This document shows positions 32,756 to 39,096 of a stretch of DNA of 39,096 nt, one piece after another. The position numbers were made by a program, and so were the translations under genes. Positions within the stretch are counted from its first letter, which is position 1; each line of letters begins with the position of its first letter. The stretch covers positions 1 through 39,096 of the forward strand of contig JAXGTD010000023.1 of assembly GCA_040775095.1 (NCBI GenBank), read 5' to 3'. Under the pieces are notes generated by a model, which worked only from the letters and a program-made list of their open reading frames with translations, ran no database searches and was not told the origin of the DNA. The DNA comes from JAXGTD01 sp040775095 (GTDB lineage: Bacteria; Pseudomonadota; Gammaproteobacteria; Chromatiales; Chromatiaceae).

Positions 32756-34087
32756 ATGAATATCATCCCCAACTGGTTGCGCCGCAGCGTCCACGCCGGC
32801 TCCGGCGACGGTCTCGAGAAGACCCGCCTGACGCTCGGCTTCATCCCACTGACCGATTGTGCCCCACTGGTCGTGGCCAAGGAGCATGGCATCTTCGACC
32901 AATACGGCCTCAGCGTCGAGCTCTCGAAGGAGACCTCCTGGGCCAACATCCGCGACAAGGTCAGCATCGGTATTCTTGATGGCGCGCATATGTTGGCGCC
33001 GATGCCGCTGGCCAGCACGCTGGGCATCGGACCGGTGCACAAGCCCACGGTCACGGCCCTGAGCCTGGATCTCAATGGCAACGCCATTACCGTGTCGCAG
33101 GCCCTGTTCGAACGCATGCGCGAGCTCGACCCGGCGGCAATGGCGCACCGGCCCTTCACCGCGGCCGCGCTGAAGCAGGTCGTCGATGAGCGCAAGGCCA
33201 ATGGTGGCGAGCCGCTGACCTTCGCGGTGGTCTTCCCGGTCTCGACCCATGCCTACGAATTGCGCTACTGGATGGGCGCCGCCGGGATCGACCCGGACCG
33301 CGACGTGCGTCTGCTCGTGGTGCCTCCACCGCAGATGGTGACCCAGCTGCGGGCGGGCCATATCGACGGCTTCTGCGTCGGCGAGCCATGGAGCTCGGTG
33401 GCGGTGGCCGATGGACTGGGCCGGGTGTTGATCACCAACTATGAGCTCTGGAACAACAATCCGGAGAAGGTCTTCGGTGTCAATCTCGAGTGGGCCGAGC
33501 AATACCCCAACACCCATCGCGCGGTGCTGATGGCCCTGCTCGAGGCCGCGCGCTGGAGCGACGCCCTCGACCACCGGCCGGAGGTGGCCGACCTGATCGC
33601 GCAGAGCCGGTACGTGAATGCCCCGGCACAGATCGTGCGCCAGTCCATGACCGGGACGTTCCGCTACGCGCTCGACGAGCCGCCGGTCTCGATGCCGGAC
33701 TTCAACGTCTTCTTCCGCTTCGCCGCAACCTTCCCGTGGCGCTCCCACGCGCTGTGGTTCCTGACCCAGATGGCGAGGTGGGGCCAAATCGACCGGGGGG
33801 TGGACCTGGCGGACGTGGCAGCGCAGGTGTATCGGCCCGACCTCTACCGCGAGGCCGCCGAGGCCCTTGGGCTGGCGGTTCCGCAGACCGACAGCAAGAA
33901 CGAGGGTGGGCATGCACGCGGCTGGGCGCTGGAGACCACCGGTGGCGCGCTGGCGATGGGGCCCGACCGCTTCTTCGATGGCATGCGCTTTGATCCGGCC
34001 GATCCGATCGGCTACCTGGGCGGATTCGACATCCATCACCGTGTCCTCGATCCATCCGCATTCATGGCCGCGAGCACCGGCAGTTGA
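32756..34087 (+). CDS. nasS: cytoplasmic NrtA-like protein, probable nitrate sensor NasS
   Basis: 443-aa paralogue of the NrtA encoded two genes upstream; shared blocks are LDLNGNAITVSQ, FPVSTHAYELRYWMG, GFCVGEPWSS and NNPEKVFGVN. It lacks any signal peptide (starts MNIIPNWLRRSVHAG and goes quickly into the LTLGFIPLTDCAPLVVA strand), so it should stay in the cytoplasm. That is the hallmark of NasS, which binds nitrate or nitrite and, when empty, sequesters NasT. The alternative is a detached equivalent of the C-terminal domain of NrtC, which regulates transport by binding nitrate at the ATPase; its place directly after nrtD fits that too. A tail of about 60 residues (ALETTGGALAMGPDRFFDGM) matches the NrtA C-terminus. 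Confidence 0.82.
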   Translation: MNIIPNWLRRSVHAGSGDGLEKTRLTLGFIPLTDCAPLVVAKEHGIFDQYGLSVELSKETSWANIRDKVSIGILDGAHMLAPMPLASTLGIGPVHKPTVTALSLDLNGNAITVSQALFERMRELDPAAMAHRPFTAAALKQVVDERKANGGEPLTFAVVFPVSTHAYELRYWMGAAGIDPDRDVRLLVVPPPQMVTQLRAGHIDGFCVGEPWSSVAVADGLGRVLITNYELWNNNPEKVFGVNLEWAEQYPNTHRAVLMALLEAARWSDALDHRPEVADLIAQSRYVNAPAQIVRQSMTGTFRYALDEPPVSMPDFNVFFRFAATFPWRSHALWFLTQMARWGQIDRGVDLADVAAQVYRPDLYREAAEALGLAVPQTDSKNEGGHARGWALETTGGALAMGPDRFFDGMRFDPADPIGYLGGFDIHHRVLDPSAFMAASTGS

Positions 34088-34094
34088 CACGAAG

Positions 34095-34111
34095 GCGCGG
34101 CTTCGCCGCGC
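34095..34111 (+). other. intercistronic hairpin before nirB
   Basis: GCGCGGC and GCCGCGC form a seven-base perfect stem around TTC, eight bases after the nasS-like stop. No T-run; a possible mRNA processing or stabilising element that could set the transporter and reductase parts to different levels. Confidence 0.4.
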
Positions 34112-34149
34112 GCTAGTTAACCCTATTCAGATACGAGCGAGACATCGAC

Positions 34150-36588
34150 ATGGCGAAAGAAAGACTTGTCCTGGTGGGCAACGGTATGGCCGGGATGCGC
34201 ACCATCGAAGAGTTGCTGAAGCTCGAGCCCGACCACTACGACATCACCGTCTTCGGGTCCGAGCCGCACGCAAACTACAACCGGATCCTGCTCTCGCCGG
34301 TGTTGTCCGGCGAGAAGACCATCGACGAGATCATGCTCAACACCCGCGAATGGTACGCGGAGCATGGCATCACGCTGCACACGGGCGACCCGGTGGTCAA
34401 GATCGATCGCAAGCAGCGCGTCGTGCGCAGCCAGCGTGGACTGGATGTGTCCTACGATCGACTCATCCTGGCCACCGGCTCGAACCCGTTCATCATCCCG
34501 GTGCCCGGCTCGGACCTGCCGGGCGTGCTGGGCTACCGCGACATCGCTGACGTGGATGCGATGCTCGCCGCCGCGCGCGCGCACAAGCACGCGGTGGTCA
34601 TCGGCGGTGGGCTGCTCGGGCTCGAAGCGGCCTATGGGCTGCAACAGCAGGGCATGGACGTCACCGTCGTGCATCTGCTCGACAGCCTGATGGAGCGGCA
34701 ACTGGACAAGGCCGCCGCCGGCCTGTTGAAGGCGTCGCTGGAGGCGCGCGGTCTGCGCTTCCTGATGGAGGCCCAGACCGAGGCGATCCTTGGTGAGGGG
34801 CGTGCGCAACGCGTCCGGTTCAAGGACGGTACCGAGATCCCCGCGGACCTGGTGGTGATGGCGGTTGGCATCCGGCCGAATCTGGAGCTGGCCCGGCAAT
34901 CGGGCCTGTACTGCGAGCGTGGCATCGTCGTCGACGACACCATGCTCACCTACGATCCGCGCATCTACGCGATTGGCGAGTGCGTGCAGCATCGCGGCCA
35001 GTGCTACGGCCTGGTGGCGCCGTTGTTCGAGCAGGCCAAGGTCTGCGCCAACCACCTGGCCAAGCTCGGTTATGGACGCTACCAGGGCTCGGTGACCAGT
35101 ACCAAGCTCAAGGTCACCGGCATTGATCTGTTCTCGGCCGGCAACTACCAGGGAGGGGAGGGTTGCGAGGAGATCCTGTTCCAGGACCGGGCCGCCGGGG
35201 TGTACAAGAAGCTGGTCATCAAGGACAACCGGCTCGACGGCGCCGTGCTCTACGGCGACACCGTCGACGGCGCCTGGTTCTTCCAGCTCATGCGCGAGGG
35301 GACCGACATCTCGGCCATGCGCGAGGATCTGCTCTTCGGGCAGGCGCACCTTGGCGACTCGGGCCACGGCGGCCAGCGCCTGGCCGCGTCGATGAGCGAT
35401 GACATGCAGGTGTGCGACTGCAATGGCGTGTGCAAGGGGGCGATCGTCAGCGCGATCACCAGCAAGGGGCTGTTCACCCTCGAGGACGTGAAGCTGCACA
35501 CCAAGGCGGCCGCCTCGTGCGGCTCCTGCACCGGCCTGGTGGAGCAGCTGCTCGCGAGCACGCTCGGCAGCGATTACTCCGCCCCGGAGGCCAAGCCGCT
35601 GTGCAAATGTACCGACTACACCCACGATCAGGTCCGCGCCGCCATCCGCGAGCAGCACCTCACGAGCGTTGGTGCCTGCTTCGAGGCGTTGGAGTGGCGT
35701 CGGCCCGACGGCTGTCCTACCTGCCGGCCGGCGCTGAACTATTACCTGATCTCGACCTGGCCCGATGAGGTGCGCGACGACGGCCAGTCACGCTTCATCA
35801 ACGAGCGCGCCCACGCCAACATCCAGAAAGACGGGACCTACTCCGTCATCCCGCGCATCTTCGGCGGCGAGACCTCGCCGGCGCAGTTGCGCGCCATCGC
35901 CGAGGCGGCCGAGAAGTATGCCGTGCGCACGGTCAAAATCACCGGCGGCCAGCGCATCGATCTGCTCGGGCTGACCAAGGAGCAGCTGCCGCTGATCTGG
36001 AAGGATCTGACCGACGCCGGCTTCGTCTCCGGACACGCGTACGGCAAGGCCATGCGCACGGTCAAGACCTGCGTCGGCTCGCAGTGGTGCCGCTTCGGTG
36101 TGCAGGACTCCACGCAGCTGGGAATCGATCTGGAGGAGCTGACCTGGGGCTCATGGACCCCGCACAAGTTCAAGCTGGCCGTCTCGGGCTGCCCGCGCAA
36201 CTGTGCCGAGGCCACCATCAAGGACTTCGGCGTCGTCGCAATCGAGTCCGGCTGGGAGCTGCACGTGGGCGGCAACGGCGGCGTGAAGGTACGCGCGACC
36301 GACGTCCTGTGCCGGGTCACGACCACCGAGCAGGTCAAGGAGTATTGCGGTGCCTTCATGCAGGTGTATCGCGAGGAGGCGCGTTACCTCGAGCGCACCG
36401 CCCCCTGGGTGGAGCGCGTGGGCATGACCTATATCAAACAGCGGGTTGTGGAGGACGAGGTCGGCCGCAGAGCCCTGTACAAGCGTTTTCTCGAATCCCA
36501 GAAACTGGCCCAGGTGGATCCGTGGAAGGCGCGCGCGGCTGGCGTTGACGCGCACGAGTTCACCGCGCTGAAGCAGGTCAACGGATGA
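34150..36588 (+). CDS. nirB: assimilatory nitrite reductase [NAD(P)H] large subunit NirB
   Basis: 812-aa cytoplasmic enzyme reducing nitrite to ammonium with six electrons. Domains in order: FAD/NAD(P)H oxidoreductase (about residues 4-310; LVGNGMAGMRTIEELL and VVIGGGLLGLEAAYGL dinucleotide folds); NirB linker domain; BFD-like [2Fe-2S] domain with CDCNGVCKG and CGSCTG (about 421-460); a second Cys-rich segment CKCTDY ... CPTCRP (about 485-530); ferredoxin-like half (about 555-620); siroheme/[4Fe-4S] domain with CVGSQWC (about 640) and GCPRNC (about 680), which supply the four cluster cysteines. All key residues are present and the length is normal. It works with NirD, which is encoded next. 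Confidence 0.95.
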   Translation: MAKERLVLVGNGMAGMRTIEELLKLEPDHYDITVFGSEPHANYNRILLSPVLSGEKTIDEIMLNTREWYAEHGITLHTGDPVVKIDRKQRVVRSQRGLDVSYDRLILATGSNPFIIPVPGSDLPGVLGYRDIADVDAMLAAARAHKHAVVIGGGLLGLEAAYGLQQQGMDVTVVHLLDSLMERQLDKAAAGLLKASLEARGLRFLMEAQTEAILGEGRAQRVRFKDGTEIPADLVVMAVGIRPNLELARQSGLYCERGIVVDDTMLTYDPRIYAIGECVQHRGQCYGLVAPLFEQAKVCANHLAKLGYGRYQGSVTSTKLKVTGIDLFSAGNYQGGEGCEEILFQDRAAGVYKKLVIKDNRLDGAVLYGDTVDGAWFFQLMREGTDISAMREDLLFGQAHLGDSGHGGQRLAASMSDDMQVCDCNGVCKGAIVSAITSKGLFTLEDVKLHTKAAASCGSCTGLVEQLLASTLGSDYSAPEAKPLCKCTDYTHDQVRAAIREQHLTSVGACFEALEWRRPDGCPTCRPALNYYLISTWPDEVRDDGQSRFINERAHANIQKDGTYSVIPRIFGGETSPAQLRAIAEAAEKYAVRTVKITGGQRIDLLGLTKEQLPLIWKDLTDAGFVSGHAYGKAMRTVKTCVGSQWCRFGVQDSTQLGIDLEELTWGSWTPHKFKLAVSGCPRNCAEATIKDFGVVAIESGWELHVGGNGGVKVRATDVLCRVTTTEQVKEYCGAFMQVYREEARYLERTAPWVERVGMTYIKQRVVEDEVGRRALYKRFLESQKLAQVDPWKARAAGVDAHEFTALKQVNG

Positions 36589-36757
36589 GGCGACTGCCGG
36601 CGCCCCCGGGACCCGGTGCTCAGGGATGCGCGCCACTCGCCGCGGCCTGCCGCCGGGGGCCGGTCGCCGAACCCGATGCGTCCGGCGGCGCAACCGGCGT
36701 GTCCATGCGCTCCCGGCTCGTTTCCCTTTTCCTCGCGGTTCTCGATGGAGACTTCTC

Positions 36758-37102
36758 ATGAATGCAGTGCTCGAACAATCCACCTGGCTCGACGTCGGTC
36801 TGCTGAGCGATATCCCAAGACTCGGCTCACGCATCCTCAAGCGTGACGGCGGCGACATCGCCATCTTCCGGACCTCCAACGACGAGGTCTTCGCGCTGCT
36901 CAACCGCTGCCCGCACAAGGGTGGTCCGTTGTCCGAGGGCATCGTTTACGGTCGCACCGTCGCCTGCCCGCTGCACAACTGGTGCATGGACCTCGCGGAC
37001 GGTCAGGTTCAGGCACCGGACGAGGGCTGCGCGCCAACCTTCCCCATCCGCGTCGAAGGTGGTCGGGTGCTGGTCTCACCGGTCGCCTCCGATGCGCGCT
37101 GA
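36758..37102 (+). CDS. nirD: nitrite reductase small subunit NirD, Rieske type
   Basis: 114-aa partner of NirB. It keeps a full Rieske [2Fe-2S] site: C51-P-H53 in NRCPHKGGPLSEG and C70-PL-H73 in ACPLHNW. E. coli NirD has lost these ligands, so this version likely carries a cluster and may pass electrons. The ATG at 36758 follows GGAG at eight bases; the long Arg/Pro-rich upstream extension is not protein-like. The last eleven bases overlap the start of the DsrC-like gene, so translation of the two is probably coupled. Confidence 0.92.
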   Translation: MNAVLEQSTWLDVGLLSDIPRLGSRILKRDGGDIAIFRTSNDEVFALLNRCPHKGGPLSEGIVYGRTVACPLHNWCMDLADGQVQAPDEGCAPTFPIRVEGGRVLVSPVASDAR

Positions 37103-37454
37103 GGTCACCACGACCCCCCTGGTCGTCGCCGGTCGGCGGCTGGCGACAGATCAGCTGGGCTACCTGCTTGATCCGGCGGATTGGACAGAGCAGGTTGCAC
37201 AGACCATCGCCGAGCACGAGGGCATTACGCTCGGGCGCGAGCACTGGGCCGTGATCGGCATCGTGCGCGACTGGTTCGAGGAGCGTCAGAGCGTGCCCGA
37301 GGCGCGCGTGCTGCTCAAGGCGATGCGCTTGAGCCTTGGCGAGGAGCACGGCACCCGCCGCTATCTGCACCAGTTGTTCCCCTACGGGTACGGCTCGCAG
37401 GTGTGCAAGATCGCAGGCATGACCATGCCGCGCAAGGTGATGCTCGACGTGTAG
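37092..37454 (+). CDS. DsrC/TusE-family protein with only the inner cysteine, within the nitrate operon
   Basis: 120-aa DsrC/TusE-family protein. Conserved parts are LLDPADWTEQVAQTIAEHEGI, the TLGREHWAVIGIVRDWFEE segment and the C-terminal arm RRYLHQLFPYGYGSQVCKIAGM. The inner cysteine (CysB, C105) is present; the outer one (CysA), expected eleven residues later, is Val, and the tail ends MPRKVMLDV. Hence it cannot form the DsrC intramolecular disulfide or trisulfide and lacks the TusE sulfur-carrying cysteine. It starts inside the end of nirD (11-base overlap) and precedes nasA, so it is part of the operon. DsrC proper inserts its arm into the siroheme site of sulfite reductase DsrAB; an analogous contact with siroheme-containing NirB, or a regulatory role, is conceivable but only inferred. 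Confidence 0.88.
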   Translation: MRAEVTTTPLVVAGRRLATDQLGYLLDPADWTEQVAQTIAEHEGITLGREHWAVIGIVRDWFEERQSVPEARVLLKAMRLSLGEEHGTRRYLHQLFPYGYGSQVCKIAGMTMPRKVMLDV

Positions 37455-37515
37455 GTGGGGTCCCGCCGCGAGCGGCGAGTGAGCGCGGCGACCCACGAGC
37501 CAGCAGGACCAGACG
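37455..37515 (+). other. structured gap before nasA
   Basis: CGCCGC (37464-37469) and GCGGCG (37472-37477) can pair, and GTGGGGTC (37455-37462) can pair with GACCCAC (37490-37496) with one bulged G, enclosing it. No T-run. The nasA ribosome site (AGGA) lies just beyond. Confidence 0.35.
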
Positions 37516-39096
37516 ATGACAAACCCCACCAAGACGACCTGTCCCTATTGCGGTGTCGGCTGCGGCGTGCTGGTCACGCCCGCGACCGACGGACCGGCCA
37601 GCGTGGCCGGTGACCCGACGCACCCTGCCAATCTCGGTCGTCTCTGCTCCAAGGGCGCGGCGCTGGGCGAGACCCTGGAGACCGAGCGGCGACTGCTGTA
37701 TCCGCGGATCGCCGGCGAGCGGGTCAGCTGGGCGCGGGCCCTCGATCACGTCGCGAGCCGCTTTTCCGCGATCATCGATGCCCATGGCCCGGACGCGGTG
37801 GCCTTCTATGTCTCCGGCCAGTTGCTGACCGAGGACTACTATGTCGCCAACAAGCTGATGAAGGGCTTCATCGGCAGCGCCAACATCGATACCAACTCCC
37901 GGCTGTGCATGTCGTCCAGCGTGGCCGGCTACAAACGGGCACTGGGTTCCGACACCGTGCCTTGCGACTACACCGACCTGGAGCAGGCCGAGCTCATCGT
38001 GCTGGTGGGTTCCAACACCGCCTGGTGCCATCCGGTCGTCTACCAACGCATCAAGCGGGCAAAACGCGACAACCCGCGGCTGCGCGTCGTCGTCATCGAC
38101 CCTCGTCGCACCGCTACCTGCGAGATCGCCGACCAGCACCTGGCGCTCGCGCCCGGCACGGACGCCCTGCTGTTCAACGGGCTGCTCAATTGGCTCCGGC
38201 GTGAGGACGCCCTCGACTGGGCCTTTCTGGAGGCCAACACCGAGGGCTTCTCGGCCGCGTTCTCGGCGGCCCGTGAGTCGGCCGGCTCGCTGCCGGCGGT
38301 GGCCGCTGGCTGCGGCCTGGCCGAGGCCGACCTGGCGGACTTTTACCGCCGCTTCGCGGGCAGCGAGCGGGTCGTGACCCTGTACAGCCAGGGCGTCAAT
38401 CAGTGGTCCTTTGGCACCGACAAGGTCAACGCGATCATCAACTGCCACCTCGCCACGGGTCGCATCGGCCGGCCCGGGATGGGTCCGTTCTCGATCACCG
38501 GTCAGCCCAATGCCATGGGCGGGCGCGAGGTCGGTGGCCTGGCCAACCAGCTCGCCGCGCACATGGACTTTGCCCCCGTCGATGTCGAGCGCGTCGGGCG
38601 TTTCTGGCAGGCGTCGCGGATCGCCCAGCGCCCGGGACACAAGGCCGTGGACATGTTGCGCGCGGTCGAGGATGGCCGCATCCGGGCCATCTGGGTGATG
38701 GCGACGAACCCGGCCGTGAGCCTGCCGGACGCGGATCGGATGCGCGCCGCGTTGCGCGGCTGCGAGCTGACCGTCTGCTCGGACATGTTCGCCGATACCG
38801 ACACCGCCCGCTGTGCCGACGTGTTGTTGCCGGCCGCTGGCTGGGGTGAGAAAGAGGGCACCGTCACCAATTCAGAACGCCGTATCTCCCGCCAGCGGGC
38901 ATTTTTGGCAGCCCCGGGGGAGGCGCGCCCGGATTGGTGGATCGTCACCGAGGTGGCGCGCCGGATGGGCTTCGAGCAGGGCTTCGGCTACGCCACGGCG
39001 GCCGATGTCTTCCGCGAGCACGCGGCGCTGTCGGCGTTCGAGAACCAGGGCGAGCGCGACTTCGACATCGGCGCGCTGGCCGGGCTCAGCGACGAG
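37516..39096 (+). CDS. nasA: assimilatory nitrate reductase catalytic subunit NasA, cut by window end
   Basis: First 527 codons of a molybdopterin nitrate reductase reducing nitrate to nitrite in the cytoplasm. The N-terminal [4Fe-4S] motif is C9-PY-C12-GVG-C16 with the fourth cysteine at C44 (RLCSKG). Molybdopterin-binding blocks include NIDTNSRLCMSSSVAGYKR, with the Cys expected to ligand Mo in the NasA/NapA branch, VLVGSNTAWCHPVVYQR, VIDPRRTATCEIADQHL, and GRIGRPGMGPFSITGQPNAMGGREVG. No signal peptide, so the enzyme is assimilatory (cytoplasmic) rather than periplasmic Nap. The start at 37516 has an AGGA nine bases upstream. The frame is open to the last base, with the C-terminal part beyond the window. 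Confidence 0.94.
   Translation, partial: MTNPTKTTCPYCGVGCGVLVTPATDGPASVAGDPTHPANLGRLCSKGAALGETLETERRLLYPRIAGERVSWARALDHVASRFSAIIDAHGPDAVAFYVSGQLLTEDYYVANKLMKGFIGSANIDTNSRLCMSSSVAGYKRALGSDTVPCDYTDLEQAELIVLVGSNTAWCHPVVYQRIKRAKRDNPRLRVVVIDPRRTATCEIADQHLALAPGTDALLFNGLLNWLRREDALDWAFLEANTEGFSAAFSAARESAGSLPAVAAGCGLAEADLADFYRRFAGSERVVTLYSQGVNQWSFGTDKVNAIINCHLATGRIGRPGMGPFSITGQPNAMGGREVGGLANQLAAHMDFAPVDVERVGRFWQASRIAQRPGHKAVDMLRAVEDGRIRAIWVMATNPAVSLPDADRMRAALRGCELTVCSDMFADTDTARCADVLLPAAGWGEKEGTVTNSERRISRQRAFLAAPGEARPDWWIVTEVARRMGFEQGFGYATAADVFREHAALSAFENQGERDFDIGALAGLSDE

Overview
The window is GC-rich chromosomal DNA, densely coding on both strands, with no rRNA, tRNA, CRISPR array, intact insertion sequence or phage gene that I could see. 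Gene content (darP/yjgA, pqiABC, a DesA-type desaturase, DUF1631, two DsrC-like proteins, NrtABD-NirBD-NasA nitrate assimilation with NasS/NasT control) points to a gammaproteobacterium. The DsrC-like genes and several acidic secreted proteins would fit the Chromatiales/Ectothiorhodospiraceae side, but this placement is an inference.

Layout. 1-5.1 kb: fatty acid desaturase, a large secreted repeat protein of unknown function, and a small NTF2-like protein on the other strand. 5.1-9.0 kb: a DUF1631 protein and a fumarylacetoacetate-hydrolase-family enzyme. 9.0-12.7 kb: a translationally coupled pqiA-pqiA-pqiB-pqiC operon (minus strand) for an MCE lipid-transport bridge between the membranes. 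12.7-13.95 kb: a 1.2 kb stretch with no convincing gene. 13.95-18.5 kb: LysM protein, cobQ, recJ and darP. 18.5-23.1 kb, all minus strand: a cation/calcium exchanger, a 609-aa orphan protein, a DsrC-like protein without the terminal cysteine, and a response regulator with a C-terminal membrane anchor. 23.3-24.6 kb: pgl and a Rap1a/Tai-like secreted protein. 24.6-27.75 kb: a DevBCA/MacB-like three-gene export system. 28.2 kb to the end: a nitrate assimilation locus, nasT - regulatory leader - nrtA - nrtB - nrtD - nasS-like - nirB - nirD - dsrC-like - nasA (cut by the window end).

The last region is the most informative. Nitrate would be imported by NrtABD, reduced to nitrite by NasA and to ammonium by NirBD. 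The 491-bp gap before nrtA holds, in order, a candidate NtrC site, a sigma-54-like promoter, hairpins with AxxGxx six-base loops, and a strong intrinsic terminator. The last hairpin shares four bases with the foot of the terminator stem. This is the arrangement expected for antitermination by the ANTAR protein NasT, whose gene is directly upstream. The predicted NasT antagonist NasS is encoded inside the controlled operon, which would give negative feedback. A DsrC-family protein that keeps only the inner cysteine overlaps nirD and precedes nasA; a sulfur-relay-type protein in a nitrate assimilation operon is the most unexpected feature here.
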